Part shown: positions 6,005 to 13,376 of the stretch, one piece after another
Layout of the letters: each line of letters opens with the position of its first letter
Numbering within the stretch: position 1 is the stretch's first letter
From: Myxococcales bacterium
Lineage (GTDB): Bacteria > Myxococcota > Myxococcia > Myxococcales > Anaeromyxobacteraceae
Reading direction: 5' to 3'
NCBI GenBank assembly: GCA_021806645.1
Contig: JAJZQX010000022.1
Location: forward strand, 1 to 38,979
DNA length: 38,979 nucleotides
Position numbers and translations under genes: made by a program
The notes under the pieces: model-generated
Told to the model about the DNA's origin: nothing
The model's database searches: none
Seen by the model: the letters and a program-made list of their open reading frames with translations, nothing else

Positions 6005-9000
6005 TCATGGTTCCTCCCTTTCGAACCGGCCGTACCGGAGCGCCAAGGTGGGCATCACCAGCAGGTTGAGCGCGGTGGAGGTCGCGAGGCCTCCGAGGAT
6101 CACGATCGCGAGAGGTCCCTCGATCTCGCGTCCCGCCGCTCCGCTGCCGAGGGCCAGCGGCAGCAGGCCGAGCGCGGTCACCAGGGCGGTCATCAGGATC
6201 GGGGCCAGCCGGTCGGAGGCCCCACGCAGCGCCGTCTCCAGGGTCCACGCCATCCCCTCGACGGCCACCAGCCGTTCGTAGTGCGAGATCAGCATGATGG
6301 AATTCCGCAGCGTGATCCCGAACAGGGTCACGAAGCCGACCATGGAGCCGAGGGACAACTTGCCTCCCGTCGCGAAGACCACCAGGACCCCTCCCACCAG
6401 GGCGAAGGGGAGGTTCGCGAGGACCAGCAGCAGGTTCCGGCCGTTCTGGAGGACGATGGACAGCAGCAGGATGACGCCGACGGCGGCCAGCAGGGAGTGG
6501 AGGGCCAGGTCCCGCTGCGACCTGGCCTGGGCGGCGGAGGTCCCACCGAACTCGACGTAGGTCCCGGGAGGGAGGGGCACCCCCGAGCCCACCCGCCTCT
6601 TCGCCTCGGCGACGAAGGAATTGACGCCGCGTCCGGCCACGTTGCAGGTCACCGCCTGGACCCGCCTCGCCCCGTCGTGCAGCACGACGTACCGCCCGGA
6701 CGTCTCGTAGATGTCGGAGAGCTGCCGGAGTGGGACGTAGCTCCCCGCGGCATTGCGGAGGGGCAGGTCCCCGACGCCGGAGACGGTCCCCCGGTCCCCG
6801 GCATCCAGGATCACCGAGACGTCGTGGACCCGCCGGCCGTCGAAGACCTGGCCGACGATGTCGCCCTGATAGGCGGTGCGGACCGCTTCGAGCACGTCGA
6901 CCGCGGAGAAACCCCATCTCGCCAGGTCGTCCTTCCGGAGCTGGACCACGAGCCGCGGCGTGCCCGGCGCGGACTCGACCTGGACCTCCGTCGCCCCGGG
7001 GACGGACCCGAGCACCCGGGCCACCTCGCGGGCCTTGGCGTCCAGCACGTCGAGGTCGTTCCCGTAGAGACTGGCCACGACGGAGGCCGTGTACCCGGAC
7101 AAGGTCTCCTCCACCCGCTCCGTCAGGAAGGTCTTCACGGCGAAGTTGACGCCCGCGAAGCGCCCCAGCACGCCGCGGATCTGCGCCAGGGCGGCCTCCC
7201 CCTGGGCGCCGCCGAGCGGCTTGAGGTCCACCTCGAACTCCGAGTCGTGGGTCCCCAGGATGTCGTCCGCCTTCTCCGCCCGCCCCGCCCGCTGCGCCAC
7301 GGAGCGGACCTCGGGGAGCTTGAGGAGCTCCCGGGTCACGCGGCCTCCCAGCCGCATCGATTCCCGGAGCGACGTCCCGGGGACGGCCGCCATGTGGACG
7401 AGGAAGTGTCCCTCCTGGAGCTCGGGGATGAACGACCGGGTGAAGAACGGCACGGTCGCCAGGCCGCCGGCGGTCATGAGCAGCACGCCCGCCAGCACCG
7501 TCCGTGGATGGCGCTCCACCTTGCGCAGCAGGGACTCGTATCCCGCCCTCAGCCATCGCACCACCGGCGGCTCCGCCTCCCGCAGCTCCCCGCGCCCGAG
7601 GACGAGGAGGCACAGCGCGGGCGTCACGGTGAGCGCGACCAGCAGCGAGGCGAGGATCGCCAGGATGTAGGCCGTGCCGAGTGGAGCGAACAGCCGACCC
7701 GCCAGCCCCGAGAGGGTCAACACGGGGACGAAGACGAGCACCACGGCGAAGGTGGCGTACACCACGGCGCTTCGCACCTCGATGGAGGCGTCCAGCACGA
7801 CCCGCGACAGCGGGAGGGGATGGTCCTGGCGGCGGTTCTCCCTCAGGCGCCTGGTGATGTTCTCCACGTCGATGATGGCGTCGTCGACGACCTCGCCGAT
7901 GGCGATCGCCAACCCTCCCAGGGTCATGGTGTTGAGGCTCAGGCCCAGCCGCTCGACGACCGTGACCGCCGCCAGCAGCGACAGCGGGATGGCCGTGCAG
8001 GAGATCGCCGCCGTCCTCAGGTCGAAGAGGAACAGGAAGATCACGGCGACGACCAGGGCGGCACCGAGTAGCAGCGAGGACTTCATGTTCCCGATCGCGG
8101 TCCGGATGAAGTTCGCGGTCCGGAAGAGGTCCGGGTGGAGAGCGACGCCCTGGGCCTCCAGCGTGGGGCGCAGCTCGTCCAGCGCCCGGTCCACCCGCCG
8201 GGTCACCTCGACGGTGTTCGCCCCGTACTGCGCGGAGATGACCAGGATGACCGCCGGCTTCCCCATGACGGCGGCGGCGCCGATGGGGGGTTCCGGAGCC
8301 TCCACGACCGAGGCGACGTCCGACAGCGTCACGTTGGCGCCGTTCCGGTGCACGACGACGGTGGCGGCGATCTGGGCCGGCGTGACGGCCTGCCCGCGGG
8401 TCTCCAGCTCGATGCGCTGGTTCGTGGTGTCGATGAAGCCGGCCCCCAGGACGCCGGTGGCCCGGCGCGCCGCGGTGAGGACGTCCCCCAGGGCCAGGTG
8501 GTGTCGGATCAGCCGATCCGGGCGGAGCTGGACCTGGAACTGCTTCACCTCCCCGCCGAAGACCGGGACCTTGGCGACACCGGGCACGGCCAGCAGCCGC
8601 TGCTTGACCGTCCAGTCCGCGACGGTGCGGAGGTCCATGAGCGAGTGCGTCTCCGAGGTCAACCCGATCACGAGGGCGACGCTCGTCGAGGAGGTCAGTG
8701 GGGTCATGGCCGGCGCGGCGATCCCCTTCGGCAAGCGCCCTCCGACGCCGGAGAGGCGCTCGGCCACCACCTGCCGGTCCCGGTAGATGTCGCTGCCCGA
8801 CCTGAACGTCACGGTGATGACCGAGAGACCATGCATGGACCCCGAGCGGAGCGATCCGATCCCCGGCACGCCGTTGATGGCGTTCTCGATGGGCTGGGTC
8901 ACCAGCAGCTCGACCTGCTCCGGCGCCAGCCCCGGCGCCTCGGTCTGGATGACGACCTGTGGCGGCGCGAACTCGGGGAAGACGTCGTACCGCGCCCCGA

Positions 9001-9094
9001 GGAGCGCGTAGAAGCCGTACCCGAGCAGCATGCAGGCCAGGGCGATGATCGCGCCCCGGAAGCGGAGCGAGAAGCGGACGATGGCGTTCAGCAT
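6005..9094 (-). CDS. CusA/CzcA-family heavy-metal RND efflux pump, inner-membrane subunit
   Basis: A 1029-residue proton-driven pump, the usual length for the family. It starts FRGAIIALACMLLGYGFYAL (TM1), then DVFPEFAPPQVVIQTEAPGL and the porter domains, with the TM4 proton-relay segment GEVVDDAIIDVEN around residues 400-412, matching the acidic motif of the heavy-metal (HME) branch rather than the drug branch. A second TM bundle lies at about 440-505, the second porter half follows, and the last helices end near LRYGRFEREEP. It is the third gene of a minus-strand operon, 34 bp after the adaptor. Which metal (Cu/Ag, Co/Zn/Cd) is pumped cannot be read without aligning the CusA methionine triad. 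It converges on the DsrE gene with 64 bp between stops. Confidence 0.93.
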   Translation of the reverse strand: MLNAIVRFSLRFRGAIIALACMLLGYGFYALLGARYDVFPEFAPPQVVIQTEAPGLAPEQVELLVTQPIENAINGVPGIGSLRSGSMHGLSVITVTFRSGSDIYRDRQVVAERLSGVGGRLPKGIAAPAMTPLTSSTSVALVIGLTSETHSLMDLRTVADWTVKQRLLAVPGVAKVPVFGGEVKQFQVQLRPDRLIRHHLALGDVLTAARRATGVLGAGFIDTTNQRIELETRGQAVTPAQIAATVVVHRNGANVTLSDVASVVEAPEPPIGAAAVMGKPAVILVISAQYGANTVEVTRRVDRALDELRPTLEAQGVALHPDLFRTANFIRTAIGNMKSSLLLGAALVVAVIFLFLFDLRTAAISCTAIPLSLLAAVTVVERLGLSLNTMTLGGLAIAIGEVVDDAIIDVENITRRLRENRRQDHPLPLSRVVLDASIEVRSAVVYATFAVVLVFVPVLTLSGLAGRLFAPLGTAYILAILASLLVALTVTPALCLLVLGRGELREAEPPVVRWLRAGYESLLRKVERHPRTVLAGVLLMTAGGLATVPFFTRSFIPELQEGHFLVHMAAVPGTSLRESMRLGGRVTRELLKLPEVRSVAQRAGRAEKADDILGTHDSEFEVDLKPLGGAQGEAALAQIRGVLGRFAGVNFAVKTFLTERVEETLSGYTASVVASLYGNDLDVLDAKAREVARVLGSVPGATEVQVESAPGTPRLVVQLRKDDLARWGFSAVDVLEAVRTAYQGDIVGQVFDGRRVHDVSVILDAGDRGTVSGVGDLPLRNAAGSYVPLRQLSDIYETSGRYVVLHDGARRVQAVTCNVAGRGVNSFVAEAKRRVGSGVPLPPGTYVEFGGTSAAQARSQRDLALHSLLAAVGVILLLSIVLQNGRNLLLVLANLPFALVGGVLVVFATGGKLSLGSMVGFVTLFGITLRNSIMLISHYERLVAVEGMAWTLETALRGASDRLAPILMTALVTALGLLPLALGSGAAGREIEGPLAIVILGGLATSTALNLLVMPTLALRYGRFEREEP

Positions 9095-9128
9095 GTCACG
9101 GCCCCCTGGCCCGCCACCCCGGGCCCCC

Positions 9129-10187
9129 TCAATCCCCGACCTGGATCCGGGAACGGAATTCCTCGGACAGGAGAAGCTGGGCGCCGGTCACCACCAGCCG
9201 GTCCCCGGGCGCGAGACGACTGGTCACGAACCAGCCCCCACCGACCGGCGTGCCGGTCTCGACGTCCCGGCGGAAGAACCGGGCGGGCCCTTCTCTCATG
9301 TAGATCCACCCCTTCCCCTGCCACCAGACCACCGCCGAGGCGGGGATCGTCGTCCCCTCGCGCTCCGGGCCGACCGCCAGGAAGACGGCGGCATCCATCC
9401 CCGGAAGCAGCGATCCCGCCCGGCCGGACGGCGCGACATAGAAGAAGCTCATCCCCTGGATCCGGGGGTCGGTGGCGGGCGCGGGAGAGACGAGCGTGGC
9501 GCGGACGGAGTCTCCGGTGGGCCCCCTGACGGTAGCGCTCTCCGGCGGAGACGGCAGGCTCGTTCCCGACGGGAGGGTGACCAGGACCAGGAAGTCCCGC
9601 TGCCGGATCAGCCGTTCCAGGGAGGGAGAACCCGCGGCGATCCAGCCGGCGATCACGTTCCCCCACCTCTGCGCGGCGGTGCCTTCCAGGGATCGCAGGG
9701 CATCCCGCGCGGCCCGGGTGCCGGCGAGGTCCGCGCGCCACTTCGCCTCGCCCGCCTCGAAGCCCCTGTCGGAGACGTTCCGGTCCTCCTGGTGGAGTCC
9801 CTTCAGGCGCTGGTATTCCTTCCCGGAGGCGTCCAGGCTCGCCTGCGCCTCCTCCAGCCGTCCCTTGGCCGAGGCGTAGCCGTTGAGGAAGCCGGCGAGG
9901 TCCTGGAGCGGGAGGACGGTTCCGTAGGCCGTGATCTCCGCGGCATGCCGCGTGGCCTCCAGGGGGACCGCGACGATCCCCATCCGGTCCTGCGTCTCCC
10001 GGTCGAGGGTCACCACGGCCTCCCCTCCCGAGGTCGAGACGCGCGACGCCGACTTCACCGGGAGTTCCCGCGCCCTCTCTTCCGCCAGGTCCTTTCGCCC
10101 CACCAGGTAGGCCCAGACCAGGACGGCGCAGGTCCCCGCCAGCACGCCAGCCGTCAGGGCGATCTTCACTCCTCGTTGGAGCTTCAT
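9129..10187 (-). CDS. RND efflux periplasmic adaptor (membrane fusion protein)
   Basis: A 352-residue protein with an N-terminal anchor (ALTAGVLAGTCAVLVWAYLV, residues about 10-29), no lipobox, and an adaptor core. A beta-barrel-like strand set (VTLDRETQDRMGIVAVPLEA; YGTVLPLQDLAGFLNGY) leads to a coiled-coil hairpin at about 100-170 (GRLEEAQASLDASGKEYQRLKGL; AKWRADLAGTRAARDAL). The barrel/membrane-proximal part ends LAPGDRLVVTGAQLLLSEEF, the usual C-terminus of CzcB/CusB-like adaptors. It links the inner-membrane pump to the outer-membrane channel. Its ATG overlaps the stop of the outer-membrane gene by four bases (ATGA), indicating translational coupling. There is no N- or C-terminal histidine-rich or methionine-rich metal-binding extension. 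Confidence 0.87.
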   Translation of the reverse strand: MKLQRGVKIALTAGVLAGTCAVLVWAYLVGRKDLAEERARELPVKSASRVSTSGGEAVVTLDRETQDRMGIVAVPLEATRHAAEITAYGTVLPLQDLAGFLNGYASAKGRLEEAQASLDASGKEYQRLKGLHQEDRNVSDRGFEAGEAKWRADLAGTRAARDALRSLEGTAAQRWGNVIAGWIAAGSPSLERLIRQRDFLVLVTLPSGTSLPSPPESATVRGPTGDSVRATLVSPAPATDPRIQGMSFFYVAPSGRAGSLLPGMDAAVFLAVGPEREGTTIPASAVVWWQGKGWIYMREGPARFFRRDVETGTPVGGGWFVTSRLAPGDRLVVTGAQLLLSEEFRSRIQVGD

Positions 10188-11596
10188 GGCGATCCCCCTG
10201 CCCCCGATCGCGGGGGCTGCTCCGGTACCGGCGGGAATTCCTCCGCTGGAACGAGCGGGCGCTGCACCGCGTCTTCCAGGAGCCCCACGGCCCGCTGGAC
10301 CTCGGCCAGGGCCTCCAGGCGGGCCAGCGCGTCCGCTTCGAACTCGAGCCGGCCGCCGAGGAGCGTCAACCGATCCGTCTCCCCGGCCCGAAACAGCTCC
10401 TGCTCCGCTTGCCGGCGGCTTCGCTGGGCCGCCAGCAACGTCTCCGCCGCCTCGAGCTTCCCGAGGCTCTCCCGGTACCCGGCCAGGGCCCGGTCCACTT
10501 CACCGATCACGCGGGACTGCAGCGCTGTGAAGCGGGCGGCCGACTCCGCCCGGCGCGCCTCCGCCTCCGCGATGGGGCCCTGGTTCCGGTTCAGGACCGG
10601 CAGCGTGACGGAGAGGCTCATGAACCACTTGTCGTCCCCCTGGTCCCACGTGTACCCGGGCCCCAGGTGGAGGTCTGGATACTGCCGGGCGATCTCCAGT
10701 TGAAGGGACGACTGGGCCGCCTCGTATCCCGCGAGGGACGCGAGGATGTCGGGGCGATTCAGCAGCGCCTCCCGCCGCACCGCCGCCGGGGGGAGCGCCG
10801 CGGGCAACTCGTTCACGAGACCCAGGACGAGGTCGTGTCCCTCGAGGGCGGCCACCGGCAGGCCGACGGCGCCGGCGACCGCCACCCGCGCCTCGGCGAC
10901 GCGCTTCCCCGCCTCCCACGCGAGGAGGACCGTCCGATCCAGGGAGATCCGGGCCAGGGTGACCTCGGGCCGGGAGACCTCCCCCGCCGCCAGGCGATTC
11001 TCCAGCGCCCCGACGAACTCCGCCTCGATGGCACGCTGCCTCTCCCGGAGGGCCGCCACCTGGACGGCCGTGTCGAGTTCGAGCATGCGGCTCCTCAGGC
11101 GGCTGCGGACCTTCCATGCCGCTGCGGCGATGTTCGAGCGCGCGGCCCGCGCGAGGTGTCCGGCCCGCGCCACCCGGTATCCCCGCTTGCCGGCGGTCTC
11201 CAGCGGGACGTCGAGCGAGAACCCGAAGATCCAGGGCGAGATCCCGCTCGCCGGGCCCGCGTTGAATCCGGGGGCGAAACCGACCCGGGGGTTCGGGCGC
11301 TGTCCCGCCGAGATCACCCCCGCCCTGGCGACATCCCACTCGGCCCGCGCGACGTCCAGATCGGGGTGATAGTAGAAGGCGGCGAGGGTCAGCCTCCGGA
11401 GATCCCATGGCGCGGTGGGGCTTTCGGGAAGACCCCTGGGCCGATTCCGCTCGATGAACTCCTTCAGCCCCGGATCATCCAGCGTCCGGGACTCGAGGCG
11501 GGAGAGCGTCTCGGAGGGGACGATGGGCTTTGGCGTGTAGGCGGCGCACCCGGCCAGCGAGACGAGGGAAACGGCCAAGCAGGGGATCAGCCTCAT
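10184..11596 (-). CDS. TolC/CzcC-family outer-membrane efflux lipoprotein
   Basis: A 470-residue protein. The signal peptide ends in a lipobox (VSLAGC) so it is lipid-anchored, as in CusC. Two outer-membrane-efflux repeats follow: the first around residues 80-270 (LTLAAFYYHPDLDVARAEWD; LRSRMLELDTAVQVAALRER), the second about 275-450 (LLNRPDILASLAGYEAAQ; LGPGYTWDQGDDKWFMSLS; RVIGEVDRALAGYRESLG). It forms the outer-membrane channel of the tripartite pump and is first in the operon. ATG 11596 was chosen because it gives the signal peptide; the frame stays open to 11809 without a signal sequence there. A GGAAG lies immediately upstream, weak for a ribosome site. A perfect palindrome lies 12-23 bases before the start. 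Confidence 0.9.
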   Translation of the reverse strand: MRLIPCLAVSLVSLAGCAAYTPKPIVPSETLSRLESRTLDDPGLKEFIERNRPRGLPESPTAPWDLRRLTLAAFYYHPDLDVARAEWDVARAGVISAGQRPNPRVGFAPGFNAGPASGISPWIFGFSLDVPLETAGKRGYRVARAGHLARAARSNIAAAAWKVRSRLRSRMLELDTAVQVAALRERQRAIEAEFVGALENRLAAGEVSRPEVTLARISLDRTVLLAWEAGKRVAEARVAVAGAVGLPVAALEGHDLVLGLVNELPAALPPAAVRREALLNRPDILASLAGYEAAQSSLQLEIARQYPDLHLGPGYTWDQGDDKWFMSLSVTLPVLNRNQGPIAEAEARRAESAARFTALQSRVIGEVDRALAGYRESLGKLEAAETLLAAQRSRRQAEQELFRAGETDRLTLLGGRLEFEADALARLEALAEVQRAVGLLEDAVQRPLVPAEEFPPVPEQPPRSGAGGSP

Positions 11597-11927
11597 TCTT
11601 CCAAGATACAGGCGCCTGTGCCGGCGTGCCATCACCGTCCTGGCGGGCGGGACCCGCACCCGCTGCGGCACCAGGTGCCCGAATGGAGCCCGTGATGGAT
11701 GAGCTCCGCCGTCGAACGCCCAGTTCCTGACGGACCGGGATGGCGGGGCGCGCGTCGCCCGGGCTCTCGACGAGCACGCCCAGCGCAAGCACCTCTTCCG
11801 TATGACCACCTGGTCGCGCCGCCAGCCACGGTCCGTGTCCCTCGGTCGGCTCGCGCGGGCGGTTCACGCCCGCCTGACCCTGGGCTAGAGTACCCGGCTC
11901 CGGACGTCTTCACCTCGCGGAGCGCCC
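11597..11927. promoter_or_regulatory. 331-bp divergent intergenic region between the efflux operon and the MocR gene
   Basis: The only strong element is the perfect 12-bp palindrome ACAGGCGCCTGT at 11608-11619, just upstream of the outer-membrane lipoprotein start and overlapping where a TATCTT -10 would sit; it could be a metal-regulator operator. A plus-strand frame at about 11697-11888 has coding-like composition but no start codon. I see no further gene. Confidence 0.35.
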
Positions 11928-13376
11928 CTGGCTGGCTGGACCCCCACGATCTTCCTCGACCCGAAGAGCCGGCACCCGGTCTTCGTCCAGATCGCCCAGG
12001 CGCTGCAGGCCGAGATAGAGCGCGGCCGGCTGCGGCCCGGGGATCCGCTCCCCGGCTATCGCACCCTGGCCGAGCAGCTGGGTGTATCGCGCAACACGGT
12101 GATGGCGGCCTTCCGCGAGCTGCAGGAGCAGGGCTACCTGGTCTCCACGCCGGGTGAGGGGAGCCGGGTGGCCGCCTCGCCCCCTTCGCGCGCCCGCGGC
12201 GCGCCGCCTCCGGCCATGGGCTTCGACCTCGGCACGCCGGCCCGCCCCGAGGATCCGCCCGCGCCCGGCCACCTGCTGCGGGTCGGGTCGGGCCTCCCAG
12301 ACCCGCGCCTCCTGCCGGGCGCGGCGCTGGCCCGCGCCTACCGCCGTGCCCTGACGGTGAACAAGCAGAGCGCGCTGACCATGGAGGACGCCCAGGGCCA
12401 CCCCCGGCTGCGCGAGGCGCTGGCGGCCATGCTCGCCGCAACCCGGGGCATCGCCGCCGCGGCCGAGCGGATCCTGGTCACCCGCGGCAGCCAGATGGCC
12501 TACTTCCTCACCGCCCACGCCCTCTTCGCCCCGGGCGACGCGGTGGCGGTGGAGGCGCTGGGCCACCGCAACGCCTGGGAGGCCTTCGCCCGCGCCGGCG
12601 CCCGCTGCCTGCCGGTGCCGGTGGACCGCGATGGGCTCGACGTCGAGGCGCTGGAGGCGCTGCTGCGGCGCGAGCCGGTGCGGGCGGTGCTGGTCTCGCC
12701 GCAGCGCCACTACCCGACGCTGGTGGCGCTCACGGAGGAGCGCCGGGCCCACCTGCTGGAGCTGGCCTCCCGCCACCGGCTGGCGGTGCTGGAGACCGAC
12801 CAGGACTCCGAATTCCAGTTCGAGGGACGGCCGCCGGCGCCGCTGGCGGCCGCCGACGCCGCCGGCGTGGTGGTCCACATCGGCACCCTCTCCAAGATCT
12901 TCACGCCCGGCCTGCGGCTCGGCCTGGTCCACGGCCCGGTGCCGCTCATCGCCCGCATGAAGGAGCTGCGGCTGGTCTTCGACCGGCAGGGCGACCTGGT
13001 GCTGGAGCGGGCCATGGCCGAGCTGATGGAGGACGGCGAGCTGACGCGCCACCTCAACAAGATGCAGCAGGCCTACCGGCGCCGGCGCGACGTGCTGGTG
13101 GCGGCGCTGCGGCGCGAGCTGGGCGACGCCATCCGGGTCGAGCCGCCCAGCGGCGGCCTGGCCCTCTGGGTCGAGGTGACCGAGGGCACCGACGTGGACC
13201 GGCTGGCGGCCCGGGCCCTGGAGCTGGGCGTCGCCGTCCAGCCGGGGCGGCAGTTCGCCTTCGACGCGCGGCCGGTGGCCGGGCTGCGCGTCGGCTTCTC
13301 CAACTACCCCGAGCCCGAGCTGGAAGAGGTGGCCCGGCGCCTGGGAGCGGCGCTGCGGTCGATGTCCGGATCATGA
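11928..13376 (+). CDS. MocR/PdxR-type regulator: GntR helix-turn-helix fused to an aminotransferase-like domain
   Basis: A 482-residue protein if it starts at CTG 11928. Residues about 5-75 form a GntR-type winged helix (HPVFVQIAQALQAEIERG; GYRTLAEQLGVSRNTVMAAF), and about 100-480 form a fold-type I aminotransferase domain with the PLP-lysine segment HIGTLSKIFTPGLRLG and a late arginine region GLRVGFSNYPE. The conserved domain starts immediately after an in-frame TAG at 11886, and no ATG, GTG or TTG lies between them. CTG at 11928 has GGAG five bases upstream, so a CTG start is proposed; a sequence error is the alternative. The first ATG (12099) would delete most of the DNA-binding domain. 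Its stop overlaps the kinase start by four bases. MocR proteins usually control a neighbouring vitamin B6 or amino-acid gene; none is seen here. Confidence 0.8.
   Translation: MAGWTPTIFLDPKSRHPVFVQIAQALQAEIERGRLRPGDPLPGYRTLAEQLGVSRNTVMAAFRELQEQGYLVSTPGEGSRVAASPPSRARGAPPPAMGFDLGTPARPEDPPAPGHLLRVGSGLPDPRLLPGAALARAYRRALTVNKQSALTMEDAQGHPRLREALAAMLAATRGIAAAAERILVTRGSQMAYFLTAHALFAPGDAVAVEALGHRNAWEAFARAGARCLPVPVDRDGLDVEALEALLRREPVRAVLVSPQRHYPTLVALTEERRAHLLELASRHRLAVLETDQDSEFQFEGRPPAPLAAADAAGVVVHIGTLSKIFTPGLRLGLVHGPVPLIARMKELRLVFDRQGDLVLERAMAELMEDGELTRHLNKMQQAYRRRRDVLVAALRRELGDAIRVEPPSGGLALWVEVTEGTDVDRLAARALELGVAVQPGRQFAFDARPVAGLRVGFSNYPEPELEEVARRLGAALRSMSGS

Noticed and set aside
5870-8071. 733-codon plus-strand frame
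   Set aside because: It runs antisense to the RND pump gene and its product is low-complexity Arg/Gln/His/Asp/Gly; a shadow.
11697-11888. Plus-strand stretch with protein-like composition upstream of the MocR gene
   Set aside because: No start codon or ribosome site, and no recognised family, so not called; it may be a tiny relic.
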